Source: Endocalyx cinctus
Taxonomy: Eukaryota > Ascomycota > Sordariomycetes > Amphisphaeriales > Apiosporaceae
DNA length: 64,000 bases
Direction of reading: 5' to 3'
Assembly: GCA_001600455.1 (NCBI GenBank)
Contig: BCKC01000008.1
Location: forward strand, 2,515,345-2,579,344
The notes under the pieces are model-generated. The model had not been told where the DNA came from. It did not search any database and saw only the letters and a list, made by a program, of their open reading frames with translations. Below, one piece after another: positions 35,375-45,641 of this stretch; position 1 is the first letter of the stretch, and each line of letters starts with the position of its first letter. The translations under genes and the position numbers were made by a program.

Positions 35375-35582
35375 CTACTCGGCCTCACCAACGTCACAGC
35401 ACTGGTTGGTGTTCCATTCTTGAGCATCGGCAACATCACGCTCGACAGCTAGAAGTGAAGAAATTAAATGAGTAAGAGTTCGAGAACATTTATGCAAGAT
35501 AGGTCATTGTTAACTTACCGGGAGCAGCCATGATGGCGGAGACGGACAAAGCCAAGATAGCGAAGATAGACTTGAAGTTCAT
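35375..35582 (-). CDS. Very small secreted peptide (45 residues)
   Basis: Two exons, 35519-35582 and 35375-35448, with a 70-base GTAAGT...CTAG intron. Residues 1-20 are a textbook signal peptide (MNFKSIFAILALSVSAIMAA, cleavage after Ala) and the remaining 25 are acidic, with one adjacent cysteine pair (NQCCDVG) and no basic Kex2 site. The clean signal peptide, phase-matched splice sites and stop support a real gene despite its size. An effector, a hydrophobin-like remnant or a signalling peptide are all possible; no family is recognised. It lies 1.2 kb from the UstYa-type gene. Confidence 0.6.
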
Positions 35583-36811
35583 TTTGTTTGGTTGGAAAAC
35601 TCGAAAAGAGAATTAAATTAGAAATTGATCTGTTTAGTGGTTTAGGAGTGGAAATTTGAAAGTGCTGGTGACTGAAGACCAAATTCAACAATGAAGAAGC
35701 AAGGAAAAGCCCTGCTTCTTATAGACATTTCAAAGCTATACATCTATCACCAGGCCGATTTTGTTCCTACTTGCGATCAATAAATGCACCAGTCTCTCCT
35801 TGGCGAAGATCACTGAGGTATATACCAAATCAAGGAACTGCGTAGGGGGGGCGTAGGATTGCTTGGCATGTGCGGCGTAGAATCCTACTAATTGTGCGCA
35901 AGTCCGGGGTTGTCCAAGGGCCGCGGCACTTTCATTCTAACACTTAGCAGCTACACTTCTACTGAAATACCCTACAAAATACTACTTTCTACTAGCGAAC
36001 CTGTCGCTAAGTTGGGCTATCTTGCTCCACTATCATATCATCGACTATACTGGTCAATTCGATATGCTCTGATATACCTGAATAGTAGACTTATGTGTTC
36101 AACATGCTGAAATACTTTGCTTTCTATACTCAAAGGTGTTTCTATTATAACAACGGTACCATCAATAAACAAAATTTCAACAAACCATGCAGGCATAGCC
36201 AAAAACTTGCACCCGCCTCAATTAACGGAGGTCCACAATAGCTGATAACCTTGGAACAATATGAATAATACATCCAGTCACGTGCAGCCAGTGTACCGGA
36301 ACATCGGTTTGTTTCATATGCAGCAAGGTTGAAGACAAAAAGTCCTTCCAACATACAGATAAATCAACCCCGTAAGGACCAATCGGAAACGTTAGGAAAT
36401 ACAATATGTGATAGTGACACATCATGGGAATAATTTTCTACGGTATAAACGAATTAATACTGATAGCGGTCGTACGTCGTAAGCTCTCCCTACTCCTAGT
36501 GCTGATAATGCTGACCATAATGCGGCATAACATTACTTAAGGCACGGATGGCTGAAAATGTGACGAATCCTTTCGTTCTGATCCAGACTGCCGCTCTCGT
36601 ATGCTTGCTTATCTGCCTAGATCCCCGTCACGGGGTTAAATAATACCCCTCAAAAGTATTCGTGAACTCAGGCTCTAGTTCTTTCCAAGAAAAGTACGTA
36701 GGACTTCGTAATTTGGCAATGAACATGAGAATTGCCAACTTAGGAACTTCTCGTTTATCGTGCTTGATTTTCAAATATATTTTCCAACATTTTATTTTAA
36801 GAAAAGTCAAA
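35583..36811. other. Divergent intergenic region
   Basis: This 1.2 kb separates the small secreted peptide gene (minus) and the UstYa-type gene (plus). Two overlapping minus-strand frames at 36145-36425 lack motifs. It presumably contains both promoters. Confidence 0.5.
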
Positions 36812-37988
36812 ATGCCACCTCGACCTAAATCTGAAGAGTATACTGCTATTGAGGACGAAGAGGCTGCGTACTCGTCCGAGACTGAAAGTAGTGAAAATCT
36901 GCTTGTCCGCAACCGGAGGCGCGTCAAAGTCCCATCCGCTTGGATCCCGCGATTGCAATGCAATGCTGCAGGTTCCATCCTAGTACTTTTACTGGCAGTT
37001 GTGATCGTCGGAGTCACCTTCCAAGCTGCCCTCTGGTACGAAAGAAGAGGCAGCAATGCCCCTAGGTATCGCCCAGCCTTCTGTGAGTAGAGACTATTAC
37101 GTGGTTTGATTGACTGTTATGGCATATAAGCTATGCAGGAGACTTTTTTGTATAATAGCTAATATCCATAGCGCCATTGTATGATATGACAAACATTCCT
37201 CTAGTAACAAAGTATGCCGACCACTCTCCAGCACCCAATGCCTCGGATCCAAGGCATATCTACAGGCTTGACCCCAGCCCCGAAGTCGACGCGGCTTGGA
37301 CCCGCATCGCGAGCGCTGACGGAGTCTATCCCATGTCGGTGGACGACGTAGTCCGGGCGGGTAAAGACCCCGCCCTCACCGTCGATGCACCGGAGTCCTG
37401 GGGTTTTCCTCCGGACAAGACCAAGATGATGGGAATCGAAGCTTTCCACCTCCTGCACTGTCTGAACGCTGTACGCAAAGGTCTTATCACTACCTATGAC
37501 TATTACTGGGGCCGACACTACGGGTTTGCTCCTCCGGCCGTCTTCGCACGCCACCTCAACCACTGCGTCGACATGCTCAGGCAGCATCTCATGTGCCATG
37601 CTGATCTGGAACCCTTCACCTTCAATTGGCGTGTAGGCCAGAGTAAACCGTATGCCGATTTCGGTATTCGTAAGACGTGCGTTGACTTTGACTACTTGCT
37701 TGAATGGTCTGAAAAGAACAAAGATCCTCAGCACGAGGAGCTGGTAAGTTTCAGGAAAACCCCCCTCCCTGACTTATCGTGTCTCTAGTTCTGTATCGGC
37801 AGACTAATTGCTTCTCATACTACTAGTGGAGGGCCTTGGAAAAGCCAGAAGGCGTGATAGAGAAAGAGGCTCCAGCTGATCTGCCAAAAATTACGAATGA
37901 AACAATCTGGAGCCCGAGCGGTGCGTTTCCTGTCGCTAATATTACAGGTTTGGCCGGCAAAGAATACTGTCTCAGCCCCGATTCATAG
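36812..37988 (+). CDS. UstYa-family (DUF3328) HxxHC oxidase-type membrane protein
   Basis: Three exons: 36812-37082, 37172-37743, 37827-37988; introns of 89 and 83 bases; 334 residues. A cytoplasmic N-terminus with an acidic stretch precedes one transmembrane helix (about residues 55-74, GSILVLLLAVVIVGVTFQAA). The two family signatures are HLLHCLNAVRK and HLNHCVDMLRQHLMCHAD. UstYa-type proteins catalyse oxidative cyclisation, hydroxylation or chlorination in fungal ribosomal peptides (ustiloxin, phomopsin) and some other metabolites such as cyclochlorotine. The later segment AWTRIASADGVYPMS and GGVFPP-like spacing also fit. The start is the ATG in the CAAAATGCC context; the frame is open further upstream but without a better ATG. 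Its position near the mur genes and a CmcJ-type gene suggests a metabolic cluster, not proven. Confidence 0.83.
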
Positions 37989-38509
37989 TCCATCGATAAC
38001 ATAACAATACAGAATGCCGCAGAAAATCGCTAGTCTTTCGGCGATTTTGTCTAACTATATATCTAGTAAACTTGATTACTGATTGGATATTCTTCATTTA
38101 TTGCTACTCATGTCACGTCGTGGAGGTGCATGAAGTACACTCATCTCCAAAACCGCCCACCTCGTTATGTGTATTATACCACTGGTAGGCAGGGGGCTGT
38201 TATATCCATCAGCTCCCTGATCCCAACCTGACCGTGTATCATATCGGATGTATATCCCAAACTTTAACAAATGTGAATGAGGTCGCAGCTGATATCTCTG
38301 CTCCAGATTAACTTGGCTGAGGAACTCTAATTAGATTTTTGGTTCAATGCAAATTTATGAAAATAGATATGTATATCACTATGGATGGGACCCATGATAT
38401 CTGAAATATTAGAATATATATGGTTGAATGAAGAAATTGTCACAAGGAAAGCAAAGTATTGCGGAGGCCATTCCCATCTGATTGAATAATGATTGATTAT
38501 AATGTCACC
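37989..38509. other. Intergenic region between convergent genes
   Basis: These 521 bases lie between the 3' ends of the UstYa-type and MurB-type genes. They are AT-rich, with no gene or repeat. Confidence 0.55.
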
Positions 38510-39595
38510 CTAAGAAGTGAGGTATGTGTGTTCTTTGCCTGTTCTGGATAAATCCGGCAGGACCTGCGGTTCTATATGTAATATCAATCCGGAAGTTTCC
38601 TGTACACCTTTGATTATTTTCGCTTCAAACTTCAGTAAGCTAGCTGTATTGACACAACTCTCGTTAACGAGCACCAATGCTTGACCTGCCCAGGTCGCCA
38701 TCCCGGTCTCCTCGTCATGGTAATCTGCGAACCCTGATCGGTCTATCAGCCAAGCTGCAGACACCCTCCATCTGTTGCCGGAGAGCTGAAAAGCTGGAAC
38801 GTCATTAACGTTCATTCTCTTCTTTAGTATATCTAATTCGGAATTGGAGATCGTTGGGTTCTTGAAGTATGACCCGCAGTTTCTCACTACTTTAGGATCC
38901 GGAAGTTTGGAGTTGCGTATGGCGATTACTGCTTCCCGTAAAGTCCTAGGTGTATAGTTTGATATGGTGTGTTTGTCGAGATAATCTTGTAGTCCAACGT
39001 AGAATGGGGCCCGAGCCGGTCGCTTTATGAGGTGCAGCGTGATCGAGGTGATGAAAAAGCGACTGCGATCCTGAGAATTGAAACGAGAAGTGCGGTAATC
39101 AAACCCACAGTCAGGGGCATGTATTGTCCTGAATGTGTTTTTTAATCTGTCAAAGGCCTCGACGAAGATAAGAACTTGGCTAATATCCTGTCCATACGCT
39201 CCGATATTTTGGACTGGCGCGGCTCCAGCGGTGCCTGGGATCTTACTTAGGCATTCGATACCACTGTATCCAGAATAAGTGATTCTTTTTACGACATCGT
39301 CCCAAATCTCGCCGCTGCCTATAGTAACGTGAACACTATGTCCCAACTCGTCTTGTGGCGTTACGGTGTACCCCCGAATTCTATTCACCATAACAAGGCC
39401 GGCGAAGTCACCATCATTCCAGACGATGTTACTGCCCGCACCAATCATGATAACTTCCATTATATTGCGCTGCTTCGCCCAAGTGACAATATTTGTCAGA
39501 TCCGACTTGCTCTTCACCGCCACGGAGTACGCCGCGGTGCCACCAAGTCCCATTGTAGAAAGGTCGCGTAAGGGAGTATTCGTATCAACTTCCAT
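38510..39595 (-). CDS. murB: MurB-type UDP-N-acetylenolpyruvoylglucosamine reductase
   Basis: Single exon, 361 residues from the ATG at 39595, close to the E. coli MurB size. The FAD-binding motifs are present: STMGLGGTAAYSV (residues 13-25), IGAGSNIVWNDGDFAGLV (51-68), GSGEIWDDVV and GIECLSKIPGTAGAAPVQN continuing NIGAYG (112-135). CGFDYRTSRF (163-172) holds the substrate-binding Tyr-Arg. NCGSYFKNP (239-247) has the catalytic proton donor S242, AAWLIDRSGF the late helix, and LHIEPQV the catalytic E342. This is the type I layout. The enzyme uses NADPH and FAD to reduce UDP-GlcNAc-enolpyruvate to UDP-MurNAc. No signal peptide: cytosolic. An alternative ATG at 39652 would add 19 residues including eight Lys encoded by an A24 tract; I prefer the downstream start because MurB homology begins there. 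It is divergent from a MurA gene. Peptidoglycan enzymes are bacterial, so gene transfer is inferred. Confidence 0.9.
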   Translation of the reverse strand: MEVDTNTPLRDLSTMGLGGTAAYSVAVKSKSDLTNIVTWAKQRNIMEVIMIGAGSNIVWNDGDFAGLVMVNRIRGYTVTPQDELGHSVHVTIGSGEIWDDVVKRITYSGYSGIECLSKIPGTAGAAPVQNIGAYGQDISQVLIFVEAFDRLKNTFRTIHAPDCGFDYRTSRFNSQDRSRFFITSITLHLIKRPARAPFYVGLQDYLDKHTISNYTPRTLREAVIAIRNSKLPDPKVVRNCGSYFKNPTISNSELDILKKRMNVNDVPAFQLSGNRWRVSAAWLIDRSGFADYHDEETGMATWAGQALVLVNESCVNTASLLKFEAKIIKGVQETSGLILHIEPQVLPDLSRTGKEHTYLTS

Positions 39596-40148
39596 GGCGC
39601 TATTGATGTCGGTAATTTTTTTTTTTTTTTTTTTTTTTTCATCAGGAATCATGACACCCAAAAACTATTCTAAGCCTGCTGACATCTCGTGTGCTGAATA
39701 AGTAATTATTGCATATCCCTAATTTTGTGTCTACGTCCTTTTAGACCGTAAATGCCTCCACGTACGTCATGTCTCATACAGCATCACCTTAATTAATTAG
39801 TGTGCATTTCAGAGCTATGTTTTACATGCTCATTCCATCCGTTTATTTGGTTACACTTTTGTACTGCATAACCTTACTCCTCTCCATGCACAATGGTATT
39901 TCTACGGTATTCTCCCTTGTGAGATCTATTCTTCCCTTGCTGCCATACCTTCAGTCGCCGTACAACCAGAATTTGTTTTCAATGAAATTAGCTACCTCTT
40001 ATAACCAGTATGCTTGAATGACTGGTCGTACTATAATACAAGTAACCTCTCTATTCTCAGCTGATCGTTGGCCGTATTCTAGGAACCCGCCACGCAGATA
40101 TTCTCGGACATCCGAATAGCTTGTGGGACACTGAGTACACGAGCTATA
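39596..40148. promoter_or_regulatory. Shared divergent promoter region of murB and murA
   Basis: 553 bases lie between the two start codons. A run of 24 T (39616-39639, A24 on the murB strand) falls 20 bases upstream of the murB ATG. The rest is AT-rich, with no gene. Sharing one region would allow joint expression of the two consecutive enzymes. Confidence 0.6.
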
Positions 40149-41727
40149 ATGCCAGTCTATTGGAAAATAGAAGGAAGTTACACCCTTAGAGGCTCTATAA
40201 TTGTTAACACGAGCAAGAATGCCTCCTTATCCATAATATGCGCGAGCCTTCTCAACAAAGGTACCACTCGTTTAATTGGTATTCCACAGATCGATGATAT
40301 ATTTTACCTTCTAGAGTGTCTCGAGGGCATGGGAGTTAATGTGAGATGGTACCCCCGCAATAATAGCTGCATTAGTCACGGCGATCGGCAAGATAATCTT
40401 GGTCTCATTCTCGAACTCACTCCACCAGTCAAGCTAGACCTTGGTGGTCTTGATATGAGAAACGCATCGAAAACGCGTGCTGCTATTCTTCTCATCGGTA
40501 TTTTAATACATCAATGCAAGGAATTCACTATCCCACAACTAGGAGGTTGCGATCTTGGCGCTCGGAGTATTGCGACACATGTCCATGCACTGGAGGGATT
40601 AGGCGTTCTTGTGCGAAGTCATGATCGTATCGGTGTGACGTGCCCAGCGATAATCAAATCACCCTCGCAATCTATCGCCCTCCGCGAAGCGAGTGATACT
40701 GCCACTCAAAATATCATAATTGCCGCTGCTCTCGCCCCAGGGAAGACAACAATTGAAGGTGCTAGTGCAAACTATATGGTACAGGATCTGTGCTACTTTC
40801 TTAAGACTCTCGGAGTTGATATTGAAGGTGTTGGTAAACCGACACTAGTCATTCATGGAACGTCTTCGATCCGGAAGAACGTGATCTATACGCCGTCAGA
40901 AGACCCCATTGAGGCGATGACTTTCATCTCTGCCGCCATAACCACGAATTCTAAACTCACTGTTCGAAGGGTGCCTATGAACTTCTTGGCATTTGAGATA
41001 CGGGAATTAAAGAGAATGGGTATTTCTTTTGGGCGTAAGTAAGCGGAATTATATATTTTTCCCTCTTTCTCCGGGGAGAAGTGTCCAAGTGGTGTAACGA
41101 GTTATGGTAACTAACAATGAGCATATTATCGCTACACTTTTAGAATCTCCACCTTACCGTTCCCAAAATACGCACTGCATACATCCTGTGACCGATATCA
41201 CTATTCATCAGCATGACTATCGGTTCAATAAGCAGCAAAATCCCAAAGTGTTGACACCTAATACTTTTCCCAACGGAGTAAATATTGACAACCTACCACT
41301 ATTCATCCCGATAATAGCAGTAACTCAACGCCATGTTCATATTCATGACTGGGTGTTTGGCGGCAGTCGTATAGCGAGCTATTCCCTCTTTAAGGATCTC
41401 GGTGCTGATATCGATGTTCTAGACCCATATCGAATCAGCATCAATGGCACTTCAAACGAAGAAAAAAGGGAGATTAGTACCATATACAGCTCAAAGGGGT
41501 CTAAACATATAGATGCACTTGCTAGAGGGTCCCATTCTAAATTGCACGGAGCTGATCTCATCGCTCCGGCAGCTATTAGACCTGCCGTCGCTCTTCTGAT
41601 TGGTATGCTGGGGGCCAAAGGTACCTCTCTGTTACAGCAAACAGATATACTTGACCGTGGACACGAATGCTTAGCTGAACGTCTTCGTGGAATCGGTGCC
41701 CGGATAAAGGATTGGAAGCGTATATAA
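40149..41727 (+). CDS. murA: MurA-type UDP-GlcNAc 1-carboxyvinyltransferase (EPSP-synthase fold)
   Basis: Two exons, 40149-41034 and 41102-41727, joined by a 67-base GTAAGT...CGAG intron; 503 residues. MurA signatures: LRGSIIVNTSKNASLSI (K23, N24), SKTRAAILLIG (R110), LGGCDLGARS with the catalytic-type C134, EDPIEAMTFISAA (D252), then after the intron KLHGADLIAPAAIRPAVALLIG (R455) and ILDRGHECLAERLRGIGA. The enzyme transfers enolpyruvate from PEP to UDP-GlcNAc, the first committed step of muramic acid synthesis. C134 also predicts fosfomycin sensitivity. Bacterial MurA is about 420 residues; the excess is mainly in the segment after the intron (residues 297-360). The next enzyme of the path, MurB, is the adjacent divergent gene. 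EPSP synthase itself is excluded by the KN...S start and the CDLGARS loop. Confidence 0.88.
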
Positions 41728-42567
41728 TTATATCTGAACTAGTGACGCAGTTAATGTAACTAAGTTATTCTTTAGATAAATATGTATTTACATCGTGTGG
41801 GATTCCTCAGGAAAGGATCCTATGTGTATTAAGACAAACTACTTTTTCAGCCCCATGATATTCTAACAATCTGAGATGGATCCTTCATAAATGGAATAAT
41901 GAATTAGTATTATTAGTATTTATTATTACTATCTGTGAAAGTGTACAGGGCAGCTTGGATAATAATTATCCCTTGAGAATCTGACCTGACACTATGGCAA
42001 ATAGCAGATGGCAGCTGATATCACTTGGCTAGGTGGGGACGGTAGAATAAGTAGATATCGTCCCTTAAGCGGCCGCAATTAAACCAGGATCGAATTCAGG
42101 AGTAGCTAGGCAGACACATTGTATCCAGACTCTTAAGAAAGTTGAGACATGTTTAGAATTGAAGCGATATCTTATTTTAATTTAAATGCTATATACGAAA
42201 ATTCGAGTTTAAGAAAATCTAGATAGGTAGCATACATACATGGATAAATATTGTGCTGTGAAACAGATGTCGAGATAAATTCATCTCCGCCACATTCTAT
42301 TTATAGGGACAATTAATTAATCGGGCGCGCTGTGCCACTATCATCATTCCTCCTGGCTGCCTGGCCTGCCTGGATCATCCCACTAGGCAGTTATTGACTC
42401 ATTCAAAATTAATTCCACTTGATTTCTTGAAAATTTCCAACTTTTTCTTTTTCTTCAATTTCAACATCACTCGAACGTCCAAACTAGTATCGACTGTCGT
42501 GTATTGAAGTTTCTCGTCTTTGTTTTTTCCTTCCCGTTATCACTCCAAAAGTAGGCCGACTTTAAAT
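41728..42567. other. Intergenic region
   Basis: These 840 bases between murA and the next plus-strand gene hold no gene. TAGTATT/TATTATTA simple sequence lies near 41905-41930 and CCTGGCTGCCTGGCCTGCC near 42352-42370. Confidence 0.55.
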
Positions 42568-43746
42568 ATGCTGTCCCACATAGCCGTCGGGGCCGTCCGC
42601 CTCGCTCCCCGCTTTTACAATAGCGAGACAATCCGTACCTTATCGAAGCGCGCGACCGAAGCTGTGGCAACGAGGACACCTGATGATAACTCGGACTGGG
42701 GGGTTACGGGAAACTGGGGAATAGCTGTACTCGTGATCGCGAATTTTATGCTAATCGTCCCCGTGTATCTTTTCGTGAGTTTGGCCTCCAAATTTCTCAT
42801 GTTTACCTAATGGCCTCTACCTTTTCTATGGACTACTAACAAGATTTAGATGACGTACACACTCGGAAAACTTGTACCTACTCTGGCTATGGTCGAGGGC
42901 GAAGCCCCGCCGGCGTATCAATCCGTCCCGCTAAAGGCCGATGAAGTCGAGATCGATGATAAGAACGAACCGGACGCGATGCCCATCTCGGAAAGAGCCG
43001 ACCCCACCCAGCAGCAGCTCGTTACAAGCAGCATTCGCGCCACTTGTCGTATGCTCCGCTCGATCGAAGGCTGGCGTTCTTGGTTCCGAGGCTTCGCCCT
43101 ACTGATGATCGCTGGGTTCGTCGAAGGTTTCTTTGCCTTGGTATTATCCACGATTTTACCTATTTCCGTAGGCACGCTCGTCAGCTCCATCATCGGTGCT
43201 CCTCTCGAAACCTTGTGGGTCCACCTAATCCTCTCGCCAACCACGAATCGCTCCTGGCGAAAGATGATGCCCGACCTTAAGACGACCTACAAGGCTACCG
43301 CTCTGCCCACTCTCTTACCCAATCTCGCACTTTCTATCCTCATTTGGGTTGATGATGCCGCACTTAAAGCCATGCGGACCGGATCCATCGACGTCCAAGA
43401 TATTAAGATCCGAATCGGATTGCCCGTCAGCATTTTGGCTCTTGCGGTCGTGATGGCCATCCTTGTCATCCCCGTTACCACCATGCTGGTCAGAGTGCAG
43501 GCTTCTCTCCTACCACCTGATGCGGAAACCATCGTTTGGGTGGACCGCACATTTGGCGTCCTAGCGGAGGGTGAGGCTTATCTTTCGATGGGCGACGCGT
43601 ACAGATCAGTTTCGCGAGCTACATGGAAGCGCCTAATCAAACTTTGCGCCAAGATTGTAGGGTTAGCCATGGCATGTGGAGCTGTCATTGGTTTGATTGT
43701 CGGACTTGAGTTCGTCGTCATGTCCGCCATAGCTGCGGCACATTGA
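42568..43746 (+). CDS. Conserved fungal multi-pass membrane protein
   Basis: Two exons, 42568-42774 and 42850-43746, with a 75-base intron; 367 residues. Exon 1 ends in a hydrophobic helix (GIAVLVIANFMLIVPVYLF). After a polar, acidic stretch (about 72-130) there are at least four more helices: FALLMIAGFVEGFFALVLSTILPIS, ALPTLLPNLALSILIWV, LPVSILALAVVMAILVIPVTTML and IVGLAMACGAVIGLIVGLEFVVMS. I recall similar fungal proteins labelled ubiquitin-conjugating enzyme in databases, but no UBC fold or active-site Cys context is present, so I do not use that name. High GC and a normal intron indicate a long-standing resident gene. Its function is unknown. Confidence 0.78.
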
Positions 43747-44647
43747 TTTCGGGCATGCGTCAAGATGGTCAACATAGTTGCCTGGTTAAGAGCGACGTGA
43801 CTGATAACCGAAAAAAAGAATTAAAGAAGTTAACGCACACTAAGCAGTGCGTCCGCTCGTACGCCATCTTGAATCTACGTCTGCGTAGTATAAGTCCCTG
43901 TGACATGATTGGGTTTCATATTTTATATCATCAGGTGGAATTGCCAGCCGGTAGGAAGGATCTATCAATACGCTGATATCATTCCGGCATCTAAGACCCA
44001 CTTTGGCAGGCATCTGTGCATGTTTTGCAGAGTTCACGTCTCGGAATGGAGTATGACTTCTCTTATCAGCATGATGTGATCATTGGTAATGTCTCTATCT
44101 AGAGTGTCATTTCATACTAAACCCTTGAGCGGCGGCCGCTGGTGCAATGCCTCATGATGCTATCCTCGCAAGCCAGTTTCCCGTTGTTTGATAATTTTTG
44201 TGCCACTCAATTTCAGCCTCTTCCCCTATATAGTAATATATGAAATGTTATAGTAATCCCGCACACAGCATGTATGTGACCCTACCGAAGACATCGGCCA
44301 TTCGGGCCGACGTTAACGTTAGCTTTCGATTGTACTACATAATGTGCTGTAGTTATAGTATTGCAAAGATGAATAATGCAATCATTGAACGACGCTCGTA
44401 TAATACGTATCCCTTATTCATGTGTGGCGTCGCACAGTATTCCCTCATCGTGAAGAAACTGGATACGGCAATAGTCGTTCTTCGGCATATCGCTCTGGTG
44501 TTTCTTTCGCCAAAGAGGATCCTATAGAACGAAAAATGGTTATAAATTGCCAGAACATCTCGAGTCTTTCTCGGCCAATGATAATGATTTCATACTCTAC
44601 ATTGATTCCTTTTATGACTATATCCTTTTCCTTCGACATCAGTTAAC
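43747..44647. other. Intergenic region
   Basis: These 900 bases lie between two plus-strand genes. Overlapping short frames at 44240-44646 look random. Nothing is supported. Confidence 0.5.
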
Positions 44648-45641
44648 ATGGCCACTGCCGTAGAAACTTCCATGAACTACCACTTGGATCCGTCCAAAGG
44701 TGGAGTGAAAAGGTCTACCTTCGGAACGGTTGGTGTTCTTCGTCGGAAATTTGAAACTCATTCTATACAAGTCAATGACTTGAGAGGCAAAGATGATGAA
44801 TTCGATATCCACACAAACTCTTTTCAAGTCTGTAGATGGAAGCCCAGCATCGAATCGCTCAACTCAGGTGACATTCACCAGATTATCTATCCAGAGGCCG
44901 AAGCGTTTGTCAAGAAAATGTGAGTGGGAGAAGAATCGTAAAATCGTCCTTACTTCTTAATAATATTCTCAATGTATTAAACCTGTCCTGATCATTCAAC
45001 TTAGCACCAAGGCGACACGGGTCCATTGCTTCTCTCATTTAATCCGACAGAATACTTTCGAAGCTAATATCGAGGCTCTAAAGGAGCTCGAAGCTTCCAA
45101 AGGAAGGGACAATATCTCGGATAAACAAATATTTGGGAAGACTGTTCCCGCCCGATACGCACACGTCGACCAGTCCGGTCAGGGAGCTCGCACGCTGTTG
45201 GGTGAGAACCTCCCCGAAGAGGCCGATAAATTGTCCCAGACCAGATGGGGAACGGTGAACCTGTGGCGGCCCATCCAGACAATCCGTCGAGACCCACTCT
45301 GCTTCTGTGACGGACGTACCCTCAGCGACGAGGACTTGGTGTTCATCGACGCGGTCCCACCGCCCAAGGGTGCGAGCAAATTCTACGATAGCATTTCCAA
45401 AGGCGACGGATTCCAGACGATCGAGATTCGCGCCAACCCCAAGCACAAGTGGTATTACGTCTCGGAGATGCAGCCGGACGAGGCGCTCGTGTTCAAGAGC
45501 TACGATACGAAGAACACGTCCGAGAGTCGTTGCTGCCACGCCTCCTTCAGACTTCCTCAGACAGCCGATAGCGCACCCAGGGAAAGCATGGAAATGCGTT
45601 TTTTCGTATTTTATGAGGATGAACCACTTGAAGGATTCTAG
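44648..45641 (+). CDS. CmcJ/AsaB/GA4-desaturase-like oxidoreductase
   Basis: Two exons, 44648-44919 and 45005-45641, with an 85-base intron; 302 residues, typical of the family. Recognisable blocks: TNSFQVCRWKPSIESL with DIHQIIYPEAEAFVK at the exon end, TKATRVHCFSHLIR after it, VPARYAHVDQSGQGA with the His-x-Asp that suggests iron binding, WGTVNLWRPIQTIRRDPLCF, CDGRTLSDEDLV and KHKWYYVSEMQPDEALVFKSYDTKN. Members include gibberellin GA4 desaturase and AsaB of aspergillic/aspyridone-type clusters, acting as hydroxylases or desaturases on secondary metabolites. A metabolic substrate cannot be inferred. Together with the UstYa-type gene and the mur pair it could belong to one pathway. Confidence 0.83.

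Noticed and set aside
38510..41727. Bacterial contamination as the source of murA/murB
   Set aside because: murA needs a spliceosomal intron to be read, flanks are fungal on both sides within a few hundred bases, and there is no bacterial operon or Shine-Dalgarno-spaced gene order.
42568..43746. Ubiquitin-conjugating enzyme label for the membrane protein
   Set aside because: Five hydrophobic helices and no UBC core or catalytic cysteine context; the label seems to be a database habit.
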